Below, piece after piece: positions 36,472-48,231 of a stretch of DNA of 64,000 nucleotides. Origin of the DNA: Fragilariopsis cylindrus CCMP1102. Taxonomy: Eukaryota; Bacillariophyta; Bacillariophyceae; Bacillariales; Bacillariaceae. The position numbers and the translations under genes were made by a program. The stretch covers positions 40,148-104,147 of the forward strand of contig FMBT01000443.1 in assembly GCA_900095095.1 (NCBI GenBank), in the 5' to 3' direction. Under the pieces are notes generated by a model. It made no database searches, was not told the DNA's origin, and saw only the letters and a program-made list of their open reading frames with translations. Position 1 is the first letter of the stretch; each line of letters begins with the position of its first letter.

Positions 36472-37848
36472 ATGTTCTTGTCTCGTCAAGGTTCTCGTTT
36501 TCTCTCGCGGGTGGTGAACAGTAACAACATTTTTCTTCGTTGCACAAGTACCAGTATCTTCTCATCGTCATCCTTGTCGTCAGTGATGATCATCGGTTCG
36601 TCTAACCATCGGAAGTCGTCATCTATGACAACAACAACTACTACCACATTAAAGGAATCATATGATAATATTATTGTTGATTCATCACCAGAAGGTGGGA
36701 ATGGAAAAATTGCTATAATTAAAATGAATAGACCAAAAGCATTAAATGCATTAAATGATGAATTATTTACAGATTTAATTCATGCAACTACTGCAATTAA
36801 CAATGATACCAACGTACGATGTTTAATATTAACAGGATCAACCTCAAAAGCATTCGCTGCTGGTGCAGACATATCTGAAATGAAAGATAAAAATTTCGAA
36901 GATGTATATAGGAATGATATGTTTGCAGAATGGCAGGAAATATCTAAACGTAGTACTAGTACACCTATAATTGCTGCCATATCCGGATATTGTTTAGGTG
37001 GTGGTAATGAACTTGCGATGATGTGTGATATTATGGTCTGTACAAAAAATGCTAAGGTACGTATTACGTTTTGCTCTCAAGTTGTTGTTATTGTCGTCGT
37101 CGTCGTCGTCATCTTGAGCTACTTACTAACTTCTAACTTACTCGCTTATTTACTCCGTTTGTTTACTATCTTACTAAAGTTTGGACAACCCGAGATAAAT
37201 CTTGGAATTATTCCAGGTGTGTATAACAACATGATACGATGTATCATTTTGGAATTTGATTTGATTTGATTCGATCAGTTTTTTATTGCTGTTTGTTTTT
37301 CCGTGTGTGACGATCTACTCAGATCGTCAACTATCAAATACATAGATACTGGGATAGACGAAGAACTAAATAAACGAAGAACTACGAACGCATCAATGCT
37401 CACGACTCTGTCTCTGTTCGATTTTTAATACTATGCACCATCATTCTCTCTCTCTCTTTCCGTTTCTTGTGCGAATTGAATTTATCTTCCAAAGGTGCGG
37501 GTGGGACGCAACGATTAACAAGAATGATTGGTAAATCAAAATCAATGTATATGAGTTTAACAGGTGACTTCATGGATGCTAATGAGGCATATACAAGTGG
37601 ATTAGTTGCTAAAGTATATGACGATCATGATGAATTAATAAAGGAATCGATACAAATTGCAAATAAATTGCATCGAAAGGTTCATTAGTTTACGTGCATG
37701 CAAAGAAGCTATCAATGCAGCAGATGAATTATCATTACAGGAAGGATTACGTCTCGAACGTCGATTATTTCATTCATTATTTGCAACCGATGATCAAAAG
37801 GAGGGTATGGCAGCATTCCTAGAAAAACGTCCAGCAAATTTCAAATAA
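36472..37848 (+). CDS. ECHS1: Mitochondrial enoyl-CoA hydratase (crotonase family)
   Basis: Exons 36472-37056, 37180-37216 (a 37-nt microexon) and 37495-37848; borders AAG|GTACGT, AAAG|TTT, CAG|GTGTGT and AAAG|GTG keep phase. The N-terminus ([19 protein letters not shown]) is a mitochondrial presequence. The fold has [29 protein letters not shown] (oxyanion hole), [39 protein letters not shown] with the second catalytic Glu, and [13 protein letters not shown]. The end, [20 protein letters not shown] then [19 protein letters not shown], matches ECHS1. It hydrates trans-2-enoyl-CoA in beta-oxidation. Two frame changes between 37665 and 37695 (around SKGSLV and [10 protein letters not shown]) interrupt exon 3. 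Confidence 0.9.
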
Positions 37849-38613
37849 AGAAAAATCAAATCAAATCAAATCAATTCAATTCAGATAATCAGAATGATAA
37901 GAATGATAAGTGTTCTACAAACTATTACATTCAAAGAAGGCAGGCATGCTGTAGCAAGAGGAAAAAGACATGAAGCGTCGGCAACCCATCATAGGTGTGC
38001 TTCAAATATATTTGCGTGGTTGGAGAACCATACATAACGTAAACATTAGACTAACTTTGTATCATCTATGATTACGTGATCATAAGCTTATCTTGTTCTG
38101 TACCATTGGTATCAAAACAAAGAAATCTATTACCATTTATAGTCTATATATTTATATTATAATTATGAGCAAGGATTAGGATGCAAAATAAACAAATAAA
38201 TCTTAAGACATACATACATACATATACATTATTATTTGCTCCCATTAACTTTAGCTAGATTCAGTCCGATGTACTGATAAAATGGGACTAGCTTTTTGAT
38301 GGGATACTATGCTTTTTCCGAATATGTCGACTCTTTTTTTTTTGTTTTGTTTTTTGAAATTCGAAACATCAAAGATATCACAATTGTTAATTCGGGGGAT
38401 AAGCTTAGTTTTATTAAAGGGGTAGAATTTTATAGCCGACCATGTCGAAGACAGCATGCAACACGACAATTTCAAATTAAAATATTTTTTGAAGGAAACC
38501 AAACAAGCAAACAGCAACGACAAAACATCGCTAACATTCAACAACCATCATCAACAGCAAACTAATAACCATTTAAGATCAAATAGTATAATAGGAATAA
38601 AGAATAATTCATA
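37849..38613. other. Intergenic, no gene seen
   Basis: 765 bases. It starts with an AATCA/AATTC pentamer patch (37856-37885) right after the hydratase stop codon. Short frames at 38251-38565 on both strands lack motifs. Confidence 0.6.
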
Positions 38614-40420
38614 ATGTCCGGATTTAATTTCGCGCCACCGGCAGCAGGAGGAGGAAACGCAGCAGCAGCTCCAGCAGGTGGAGGTTTTAGCTTCGGAGGA
38701 GGTGCTGCAGCACCGGCACCAGCACCAGCGGGTGGCGGTGGTTTCTCATTTGGCAACGGTGGAGGAGGAGCATCAGCAGCACCTCCATCATTTGGAAATG
38801 TAGGTGGAGCAGCAGCAGCAGCTCCTCCATCATTTGGTAACAATGTAGGCGGAGGAGGAGCACAGCTGCTCCTCCAGCATTTGGCGCAACCCGGCTCCAT
38901 CATTTGGCGCAGCTCCAGCAGCTGCTGCTGCTGCATCGATACCCGCGGTATCATTTGGAGCTCCTCCAGCAGCTGCATCATCAACAACAACAGCAACAGC
39001 AGTAGCAGCACCGTCCTTAGCGTTCGGAGCTCCTCCTCAAACTACACAGGCACCCACCCTGCTCCACCGGCATTCGGTGGTTTTGGGGCTGCGACAACGA
39101 CAACGACTGAAGGTACGATACGATGATACGAAGATTCAATAATCATATGGATTAAATATACAAAACAAATGTGTCTACTGTAGTCAGCAACCATGTATTA
39201 AGCTATTATCCCCACGATCAATATTTCCCTGTTTTTTCCTTTCCTTTTACTCATCTTTTTCTAATTTCTTTTTTATAAATTAAATGAATTCATCTTTACG
39301 TTGTTGTTTTGATGATACGACACAACAACACAAAATAAACATGTCGACTATTCTATATCTACTGTAGCTCCGTCAACGAATGCACCCGCAGCAGCAGCAC
39401 CACCGGCATTTAATTTTCCACAGCCAGCAACGACTCCAACTCCTGCGACGAACGAAGGAGGAGGGAAAAAGCATAAGGCACCCCCAGGAGCTGCTCCCTC
39501 ATTCAGTGGCTTTGGTACTGCCACTGCACCCGATACTTCAAATGCTAACAACACGACTCCCACTACTGCATCCCACAACGACTGGTGGATTTTCATTCGG
39601 TGGTGCCACTGCAACACCAACGACAAAGGCAACTACGCCCACTACTCCAGCAGGAGTTGCCACTCCAGGTGCACCTCCTCCTGTTTCAACGCCCGCTACT
39701 ACTACCTTCAATATTAATAATAATAATAATTCGACAACTACCACTCCCGCCGCCACCGCACCAGCAGCGGCGGCTACATCAGCGCCTGCTCCTCCTGTAG
39801 AACCACCAGCATTGGAATATCAAACTTTAACGGTGGAAGAGACTCTCAATAAATTTCCAGAGACAACTCGAAGAAGATGCATTAGCATTTGCCGAAGAAG
39901 CGAAACGTGTTTGTGCGTACGATGCCGTCTTACGAGATAGTGGACGGGATCTTGGTAAACTCAATACAGAAGCACAGCGACTTATGATTGAACAGGATCA
40001 AGTGGAAGATGGTCTGAATACAATCGGGGCTTTTCAAAACCAATTAGATACTATCCTTGCGGAAGTCGAAGATCAAGTTGGTACGATCTTTCAAACACAA
40101 AATCATTTAAATCCTGCCGATGCGGACTTAGAACGAGAACGTTCCTACGAAACAGCAAAGAAAATCGAATACCAACTTGACGATGTTACTAATTCCTTAC
40201 GAGAAACATTCGATACCTTAAACCAAGCGAATGCTAGTGCATACGGAGCGAGTGGTGATGGTAGTGATGGTGGCAGTAGCAACGATATTAATTCCGTGAA
40301 TGATGTATTACTGTTCTGAATCGTCATCAAGACGGATTAGCCGAATTGGAAGCAGCAGCCCAAAAATTAGAATTAGATTGCCTCGAAGTATCTTCTAGTC
40401 TTCAAACGTCTAGACGCTAA
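38614..40420 (+). CDS. NUP62: Nup62/Nsp1-type FG nucleoporin, frame broken
   Basis: Exons 38614-39112 and 39368-40420 with GTACGA...CTGTAG borders. The N-terminal half is Gly/Ala/Pro/Ser-rich with spaced FG and FSFG-like motifs (GGFSFGG, GGFSFGNG, PPSFGN, PAFGG), the natively unfolded permeability-barrier region. The C-terminal half is the coiled-coil NSP1_C domain: LTVEETLNKF, RQLEEDALAFAEEAKRVC, AYDAVLRDSGRDLGKLNTEA, QDQVEDGLNTIGAFQNQLD and a closing RHQDGLAELEAAAQKLELDC. That domain binds Nup54/Nup58 in the pore channel. About six frame changes, mostly in the repetitive GCA/CCA tracts of both exons, and one near 40317. Stop TAA at 40418-40420. Confidence 0.85.
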
Positions 40421-41232
40421 GAAAGAAAGAAAGAAAAGAGAGCCAAGAGATGTATTGAATAAATATCATGATAAAATCTGAACATAATTTTTGTATAAAA
40501 TTCCATGCTGATTTTGAGTGACGTTCTTTATAGGGAAAAGGGACGTCGAACATTGTTTCCATTAATTTAAACTATTACCGAAGTAAAAGAAATGTGAATA
40601 ATCTTACATTCTGGTTCAATCTCAGTTGTTTTTCATGTGTGATTGGTTTCAATGGGAGGATCGCATCAATTGATTATTGAATTTGAAAGTAAAGGGCAGA
40701 AAGAAGAACTAATAATTCACCCTGTAGGTTGTAAAGATCCACTAATATACAGAAGAGAAATGAGCATGTACCGGTAGATAGATTATTTTGTTTTCAAGTA
40801 TAATATATGATTATTTTTATCGTTGTAGGGTTTTTATAGGATCGTTTTTAATTTTAGTTTCAGATCAATAAATATGGTAGGAATTTTCTTCATCATCTAA
40901 AACACATTATGGCAACAACAACGCAGCAAGTTATCATGTGTGGCAGCCAACACTGCAGCGAAAAGTGTCGTCGTAAGTGAAAGGATCGCATAAGAATGTT
41001 TGTTTGGATTTATCGGCAAGCATGAGACGCACTAGTACGGTATGCCCCCGGACGTGTGGATCAAATCAATTTCAATAGCTTATATCGTTGCTAGTACCGA
41101 TGTATCGTCCACGGCAGCTGCAGCAGATATCACCAACCAGACGCTTAAATAGAAACGTTACTTTTTCCCTGCCGTGGATTGATTCTTGTACGACGCTTTT
41201 GTTGGGGTTCCTCTTCGTCGTCTGTAACCCTC
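40421..41232. other. Intergenic between convergent genes
   Basis: 812 bases, AT-rich, no motif or long frame recognised. Starts with an AAAG run (gaaagaaagaaagaaaag). Confidence 0.6.
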
Positions 41233-43493
41233 TTACATGGGTGACGGTAATGCCCAAAACGATGGTTTACCCTTGTCAATCGGTGGACTATCGTAACATG
41301 GAATTTTACTTGGTTTGTCTCTGTAATGACATTTCACAATGGGTTCGGCGGTACAACACGCGTCTGCAAACGGTGTTTTACTGTTTGCGTCAACTTTCGC
41401 GAAAAGATCGGTGGGAATTGCCTTAGCCTCCTTTTGTACGCATTGTTCATTCACATACCATTCACCCAATTGTTGTAGAAACGAAAGTTTGTTATCTTTA
41501 TTTAACGTCCATGACATGTGGAAGATATACGGATCGACAGTCCCCGCGAACAATTCTTTCATGTAAGTTTTACTTCTCATGTGGAAATGAAATCCTCCCG
41601 GAAATTCGTCCGTATCACGAGAGAAGACCTTAACCTTCAATCCATAAAGAGAAACGTGATCCGACATCGTTGAGATTAGTGCCTGTTGATGTGAATCGGT
41701 TTTTAAAATCAAATCTCCCGCGTTCAATAACGCTGAAAAGAAATGTTCGGTCCGTGTGTTGTGTCGTACGTAGTAAAACCCGCTGTTTGCTGAGTATGGC
41801 GCGTACCGGACGGAATGTCCACCATCATCCTGAAACATCATATCAAAATTTTGGAGGTTCGTATTCTTATCTTCAAAAAATGGAATCGGATTTTTGTACC
41901 AGACAATATCGACGTCCTGAAAGAGGATGTTATATCCAAGTGAACTAACCATTTGGACGCACATTACCTTCGCCATCATCATTGCTGTAAACATACGATC
42001 CCCGTATCGATTAGCTGCTTCGGATGGAATCGAATCAAAATTCTGCAAAGAGAGAAAAATATAGGGATCAATAAGAAAGGGGGAAAATGAATGTTGTTAG
42101 GTTGGATGTGGTTGTTGAATGCAAATCATTGCGGTTGCTTCTGCCCCCCCCCCCCCCACGCTACGCATATCACGCGTCAACTATTAATGAACTTACCCTC
42201 TTATCATAAAATGCTGTTAAACCCAAACTTTCTGCTAATGCCTTCGTTTCTAAATCTGTAGCGAATACTAATACTGATGAAATATCCAATCCACGTGACC
42301 GTGCTGAACATACAAAGTTAACAAGTAATTCGCTTTGTCCAAAATTTGATACCATAACTGTAACAGTTTTATGAGGCGTTGCGACATGTTCAACTAATGG
42401 TTTCAATTCTTTCATAACATTAGGAAATGCTTCGTAGTATCTTGATAATATATCCCAATTCGCTTTTCTATCTTTTTTCGTCGGTGGTTCAAATTGATTT
42501 TTACCATTCGATTGTTGTCCACGTGATACCAGTTCTAAATCTTTTGTTGAATCTATCCCATCCGGACCGAGCCGCATCCATTTTTGTATGTGATATGATT
42601 CATATTGAGGAACGATCGCAATACATTGATTACGTTTGTCACGATTGGTAAGAATAACATTTAGATAATCACAATTTTGTACAGCATCCTTCATAGTGAT
42701 AGACGGAATCGCCGTTGATGTCGGATCCTTATGATGTTGTATCATTGATTCTTTCATGTATGTACTCGGTAATGCTCCATTTTTACTGTATAAAAATAAC
42801 ACCTCGGAATCTCCATCACCTTCCTTTGGTATGTCCATGGGAACACCAATATCAAGTTGATCGAAAAAATCTTCCTTGGATGTTCTAGCCATCCCAACAG
42901 CATACCTTTTGGTTGTATCAGGGAATTTTAATAAAGTCGACGACGATGACATCAATGAGATTTTTTCTTTAGCTGATTTTTTTTCGTCATTACATTTACT
43001 ATTATCTGACATGGTCGCTTGCAATTCTTTTTAAAAGATATTGTCATATACCGGTAGTAGTTGTTTCAAGCACAGAGATTAGTTGGAAAAGAATCGTCGA
43101 AGTAAAAAGAGAGAAGAAATATCAGCGGGAAATAAATTTTGATTTCTTTACGTAAAATAAAGAAGTCTCTAGTCGGCAAAATACTGCATCGTATTCAATA
43201 ATAAATTGTATGGCGGTATTATCGACACATATTATATACATACCTAATATTCGTTTTTGTGCCAATTCTTCTACCTTCACATTTATGTGATGTTGTTCAC
43301 CTAAACCACCGTCACGGATTCCACCGCCAACACAATCCATATTCATATGTACAGTGAATATAGTACCAGCAAAAAATGATACCATAGCAACTGCTATCAG
43401 TAAAATGATAGTTGACTCCGACATACTCGACAACGACGACGACGACGACGATGACGTCCCATCTCGATTTCGGTTGGATTTAGAAGACACCAT
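41233..43493 (-). CDS. Golgi nucleotide-diphospho-sugar transferase (PF03407-like), copy 2
   Basis: Three exons on the minus strand: 43493-43244, 43026-42197 and 42042-41233, with GTATGT/AAAAAG and GTAAGT/TTTGCAG borders; 1890 nt, 629 residues. Exon 1 gives MVSSKSNRNRDG and the signal anchor STIILLIAVAMVSFFAGTIF. The catalytic domain parallels copy 1 at 21816-24030: VTVMVSNFGQSELLVNFVCS, VLVFATDLETKALAESLGL, RYGDRMFTAMMMAKVMCVQM, LGYNILFQDVDIVWYKNPIP with DxD, FQDDGGHSVRYAPYSANSG, DEFPGGFHFH and PYIFHMSW, and the end CHYRDKPSKIPCYDSPPID. Intron positions differ from copy 1 except that both place a break before or near the DxD region. Frame intact. Confidence 0.84.
42145..42159. repeat. Poly-C tract in intron
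   Basis: A run of about fourteen C's inside the 154-nt intron of the transferase gene (poly-G on the coding strand). A similar run of G's lies at 46764-46777. Confidence 0.9.
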
Positions 43494-43963
43494 CAACACG
43501 AGATACTGTATATGATCAAATAGACGATTATGACAACACAACCTCCTAACTAGCTTCTTATGATTGTCGAAGGAGGCAAATAATTGTCCTTCTTTCCTTG
43601 TCGTCGTACTATTGATTGAGAGGATGATGTGATTTCTTTTGAGAAAATGTATGATTTGCTTGTCAATCAATGGGAAGGATAGTTTTGTGCTGGTTTCTTG
43701 TTGCGTGTGAAATTTGTTGGTCATAATGACTCGAGCACCCGTATCTACGGACCATCTTCCGTTCATACGTGGATAAAAATCCAAAAAAAAAAAATCCTCT
43801 TTCGCGCGAATTGAATGCACGCGCAAAAAAAACGCGCAAAGTGACTTGTTAGCGACTTGTTAGCTAACAAATGCAAAAGAAGCGCCAAATGAATGAATGA
43901 ATGAAGTAACAACAACAACAACAAAAATGCAATCAATTTTATCGTGAGCTGTGCTACTCCAGT
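43494..43963. other. Divergent promoter region carrying the left arm of an inverted duplication
   Basis: Positions 43611-43740 and 43866-43947 are reverse complements, at roughly 90% by eye, of 46496-46623 and of 45974-46085. The region separates the transferase (minus) from the RlmF-like gene (plus), so the duplicated unit is a bidirectional promoter segment. It ends with ACA-triplet and AATG runs (gaatgaatgaatgaa, acaacaacaacaac). Confidence 0.75.
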
Positions 43964-45277
43964 ATGGCGTGTTGTGGACACAGACATATATTACTCTCAG
44001 TATTTCATCATGGTCGACGGTCCTCTGTATCATCCCAGATATCTCATGCTCGGACTTCCTACTATTCAAGCACCACGAGAGACTTTTCTGGCGTAGTGTC
44101 AAGACGATCCGATAATGTTACGCATTGTTCAAATAATAGACCGAAACTAAAACGCACTATTGGCAAGAGAAACAAGAATACGAGACAAGGTCCACATTCG
44201 CGCAATTCATTTCAGGGATCATATAATATGGAGGCATTGTGTGAAGCGTATCCACCGTTAAGCGATCACATCATTCATCCTCCTACTGGTGATGACCAGA
44301 GCGATACGGAAACAAATAATAGTGTTCACCACCCCAAGCGGATAGCAATACACCGCCCGACCATCAAGTTTGCGGATCGAGATGCTGTACGTGCTTTGAA
44401 CACTGCCCTATTGGTGTTGGATTACGATATTGCGCCAAGTTATGCTGAAATTTTGCCAGAAGATGCGTTAGTCCCTCCAGTACCTGGTCGCGCCGAGTAT
44501 GTGCACTATATAGCAGATGTTCTTGCAGCGTCGTCGTCGTCGTCGTCATCATCATTTCCTATAGGGTCTTCGGTGAAAGGATGCGATATTGGAACGGGGG
44601 CAAGTTTGATTTACCCATTAATTGCCAATTCAGTGTATGGTTGGTCGATGATTGGATCAGAAGTGAACCCGTCATCCACACAATCTGCTCGTACTATTGC
44701 CAAAGCAAATAATCTGCAAGAATACATTGACGTTCGACATCAACAATCAACACACAGTATATTCCATGGCATCTGGGAAACAAACAACGAAATATTTGAC
44801 TTTACAATGTGCAATCCTCCGTTCTATCCTAGCCTTGAGGCGTGTCAAGCGGAAAGTGCTCGTAAACTACGGGGATTGGCGAGAGGTGGTGCTAACAGAC
44901 GATATCGAGGATCAAATGTTGTAAAACCGGAAGAGGCTTCCATGAACGCAAAACAAATAGCATCAAACAACTTTGAAGGAACAGCATCCGAACTTTGGTG
45001 CGATGGTGGCGAAGTTGGGTTTGTGAAGCGAATGATCAATGAATCCAAACAGTATAGAGATAATTGCCTTTGGTTTACGTCTCTGGTAGCGCGCAAAGAC
45101 AGTCTAGAAAAGATTGAAAGACATCTAAAGAAAGGCGGCTATGGCGCGAGACCGGCTCAAATACATAAGATAAGAATGGGAGCTGGAACCAAAAGTGCAT
45201 CAATTATTATGTGGACCTTTATGGATCAGACTAAGCGACGACAATGGGCTTCAAAGCGTGGATGGGGGGTTCTTTAA
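43964..45277 (+). CDS. rlmF: RlmF-type 23S rRNA (adenine-N6)-methyltransferase
   Basis: 437 residues, intronless, frame intact. The first 75 residues (MACCGHRHILLSVFHHGRRS, then Ser/Arg-rich) form an extension consistent with organelle import. The rest follows bacterial RlmF/YbiN (PF05971) closely: RNSFQGSYNMEALCEAYPPL, FADRDAVRALNTALLVLDYD, LVPPVPGRAEYVHYIADVL, CDIGTGASLIYPLIANSVYG (SAM site), CNPPFY (the NPPF catalytic motif), ELWCDGGEVGFVKRMINESK, LWFTSLVARKDSL and WTFMDQTKRRQW. ELWC-x-GGEV and WFTSLV match bacterial RlmF, not animal METTL16, and no METTL16 VCR domains follow. Its E. coli counterpart methylates A1618 of 23S rRNA. An organellar rRNA target is inference. Confidence 0.88.
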   Translation: MACCGHRHILLSVFHHGRRSSVSSQISHARTSYYSSTTRDFSGVVSRRSDNVTHCSNNRPKLKRTIGKRNKNTRQGPHSRNSFQGSYNMEALCEAYPPLSDHIIHPPTGDDQSDTETNNSVHHPKRIAIHRPTIKFADRDAVRALNTALLVLDYDIAPSYAEILPEDALVPPVPGRAEYVHYIADVLAASSSSSSSSFPIGSSVKGCDIGTGASLIYPLIANSVYGWSMIGSEVNPSSTQSARTIAKANNLQEYIDVRHQQSTHSIFHGIWETNNEIFDFTMCNPPFYPSLEACQAESARKLRGLARGGANRRYRGSNVVKPEEASMNAKQIASNNFEGTASELWCDGGEVGFVKRMINESKQYRDNCLWFTSLVARKDSLEKIERHLKKGGYGARPAQIHKIRMGAGTKSASIIMWTFMDQTKRRQWASKRGWGVL

Positions 45278-45973
45278 GATGAACTGCTTTTTATCTCTAA
45301 AGTAGAGACCAGCTATCATCTTAGCCATCACTTTACCACTCACCTCTCCTACCACTCCCATCATCGAATCCTCTATCACGCGGGCTGCAATCCCTCTCCC
45401 AGCGTCCTCCTCTATTACGGTCATGCTCTCTCGATCGATGGGCCTTGACGATCAGCGCGATAGCGTATTGGTAATTTACTCTTGGCGAGTCATAATTAGA
45501 TTTAAATTAATGAAGATAGCATACGTATTATACTGTTCCTAGACTGTGTGGAGGCAGTGCTACTCTGATCATTTCTAAACCTGAACTTGGTGTTACTATG
45601 ACCACTCTACGTTGGGCCTCTTTCCTATCATGCCGTGCAAGACTTAGAAGTCCTTGTACATACCGTAACAAAAATTGACCGTTTTATAACATAATCTATT
45701 CCTATATTTAGAAATGGTGTATAGATATAGATGTCCAACGCCCAAGGGGTGAGATATCAGCTCGACGGGGGGTATAAACCCAGAAGATGGCCATTAACAA
45801 ACTGAGTGACGAGTTTGCTAAACACATCATCAATAGCTTAAGTTAGAAGTTGTTCAGTTTCTAGCAAACCCCCAAGAATTATGTGTGGTCCATTGCAAGG
45901 TCCTGATGGTATTGTTGCTTGCAATGGATTCCTGGTTCTTGGAAGAGATATTTTCAGACTGGAACGGTCTGTT

Positions 45974-46623
45974 TGATTGCATTTTTCATATCGTTGTTGT
46001 TATTGTTGTTGTCAGTCATCATGCATTGCCCTTGTTGTGGTTTACTATTGTTACTTCATTCATTTGGCGCTTCTTTTGCATTTGACCATGGGATTTATTT
46101 TTCTTGTTTGCTAGACAGACCACTGATGTATCGTATCCTCCCCTTTGATTACATGACCCCACCCAAAAGTGCCATCACTTTGGCTCAAGGCATGTATCTT
46201 TTTGTCCCATTCATCTGCTTGATCATCCATATCCTTTCTATCGATCTTTTTTCTTTCCATGCCACCCATATTGGGAACTGCTACCAAATGTATGCATTCC
46301 ATCATTTTTCTAGCATATTTGTCATCTGGGGCCATTGATGTTCTTTGTTCCACCATTCTTTTCAGTAAGTATTGTATCATTTTTACTATCTTATCTGCAT
46401 TGTGTAACTAGCTATCATTTATTTATTGAGTACAGTAGAATTAATTAAGCTAGAATATTTTTTTTTTAAATCTCAGTAATACTTACGTGATACAACGTGC
46501 TCTAGTCATTATGACCAACAAATTTCACACAGCAACAAGAAACCAGCACCAAAATTATCCTTCCAGTTGACAAGCAAATCATACATTTTCTCCAAAAGAA
46601 ATCACATCATCCTCTCAATCAGT
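45974..46623. repeat. Right arm of inverted duplication around the RlmF-like gene
   Basis: 45974-46085 matches the reverse complement of 43866-43947 (for example acttcattcatttggcgcttcttttgcattt). 46496-46623 matches the reverse complement of 43611-43740 (for example agtcattatgaccaacaaatttcacac and aaagaaatcacatcatcctctcaatc). The intervening 46086-46495 is longer than the 125 bases between the left-arm blocks. Confidence 0.8.
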
Positions 46624-46829
46624 TCAGAGCTACTTTATACCAAAATCAATGTCATTATTTTAGTCTTGTTTGCGTCATTACGATGCATTTCCTCCCATTT
46701 GCAGCTTCTTCTTCAAATAATGTGATGTTTCCGCTGTGCCTTCTATTCCAGCACTATTCAATTGGGGGGGGGGGGGCTGAACAAACCTAAATAATTGTGG
46801 ATTGGTTTTTTCACAGGAGTGTATCCCCA

Positions 46830-47060
46830 AAGTGTATATGCAAAGCGTGTACTTTTAGGGAATCATGTATGCAAAGCTTGTATGCATATACAAGTTTTTG
46901 CAATGTGTGTATGCAAAGCGTGTATGCATACACACTTTTTTCCAAAGTGTGTATGGAAATTATTTTATAGCGTGATTTTACCTGCTAAGGCGAGGGGTCC
47001 ACAAAGGGTTTATGCAAAGGGGTTTATGCAAAGCAATTATGCATACACAGGTGTATCCTT
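46830..47060. repeat. TATGCAAAG/GTATGCATACAC repeat cluster
   Basis: At least five copies of TATGCAAAG(C/G), near 46839, 46870, 46915, 47011 and 47025. Palindromic TGTATGCATACA-type elements occur near 46880, 46925 and 47040. Intergenic. Confidence 0.7.
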
Positions 47061-48216
47061 ACATGCTTTTCAGGAGAAAGTGTGTATCAGAATAGAAGGC
47101 CCAGCGCAGCAGAAACATTACATTATTTATTTGAACATGGATGGGAAAATGAAGAATGAATTGATTTTGGTATAAAGTAGCTCTGAACCCAGCAAAAAAT
47201 GCAAAATTGTACAATAATACAACAATACAAGCATCAACAAACAGATACAACAATAAACCTTTAGAATGTTTAAAATGAAGGGAAAGATTTTTAAAATGAG
47301 ACAATACCATGGTCATTTTCTATTTTGTTGAAAAATGAAACCATGATATTAGATCCAAAAGCACAGAGACTGTTGACTGTGTGTGGGACTTTTTCCCCCA
47401 TGCATTTCCGCTGTAGATTTGGTATTGAGGCTAATATAGTAACACTAACAAAAAGCACTGAGGCAAGGATGCAGTCTCAAGAAATTAAAAAATGATTGAT
47501 TGTGCTACATGAGAAAAGCATTGAAGTTGAGGTCATGATACATTGAACATATTATGATACATTGGAATAGTATGACACATTGAAGTATGATACATCTAGT
47601 CAAAGTGGTCAGTCATGATATGCCCCATGATCTTGTTACAGGGCTACTGGTCAAAATCTGAAGACTTATCAAAAATTCAGTAACTCCCTGACAATTGTAG
47701 AAGTTAATGGTGGTGAAAGTAAAGTCTTACCTAAAAAGGTCCCATTGATTGCAATAGTCCTACCAAAATTGACATGGCTAGAGAGAAGATGTTTCACTTT
47801 CTTTTGTGATTGTTCCAACAAAGAAGGAACCAAATTAAACCCCATCATGCGATGCATAGCATATTACTATATCCCTGCAACAACCAACACTTCAGAACAA
47901 ACGAACACCCCCTTCTTTACAAAACAACTGGGTTTCCCATGAATAATAGACCAATATGTCATGTGAACAACTTTTTAATTTAGTATAGAGGTTGTACACA
48001 AATTGCTCTCACATTGCATTGCTCACCGCACCACACGTAAAGCGCATCCTCAATCAATCCAAACAGTGATTATGCTAACAACACTATTGCTGTGGTGGTG
48101 GCTGGCTTGTTGAAATGAAGTTCATGGCTAGATCATGTATCTTAGGTCATAATAACAAATATGACACTGACACTGACACTACAAACTATTATTTTAGATG
48201 GTACTGTTGCTAGAAG

Positions 48217-48231
48217 GGTTAGGGTTAGGGA
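48217..48231. repeat. Interstitial telomere-like repeat
   Basis: GGGTTAGGGTTAGGG, two and a half TTAGGG units, inside the gene desert, followed by atcgcgat. Confidence 0.75.

Noticed and set aside
38562-39126. Minus-strand Leu/Pro-rich frame opposite the Nup62 gene
   Set aside because: Antisense shadow of GCA/CCA tracts; the FG-motif frame on the plus strand explains the sequence.
45919-46338. 139-residue hydrophobic frame resembling a membrane protein
   Set aside because: It overlaps the right arm of the inverted duplication and non-coding TTG runs; the left arm copy has no matching protein.
46111-46380. Minus-strand 89-residue frame in the extra segment of the right arm
   Set aside because: Composition is protein-like but no family, start context or homologous copy supports it.
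46795-47175. 126-residue frame with KACMH repeats
   Set aside because: The repeats come from the TATGCAAAG nucleotide repeats; not a protein repeat under selection as far as can be seen.
47669-47942. Overlapping frames on both strands (about 62-65 residues)
   Set aside because: Considered as transposon remnants, but no reverse transcriptase, integrase or transposase motif is visible.
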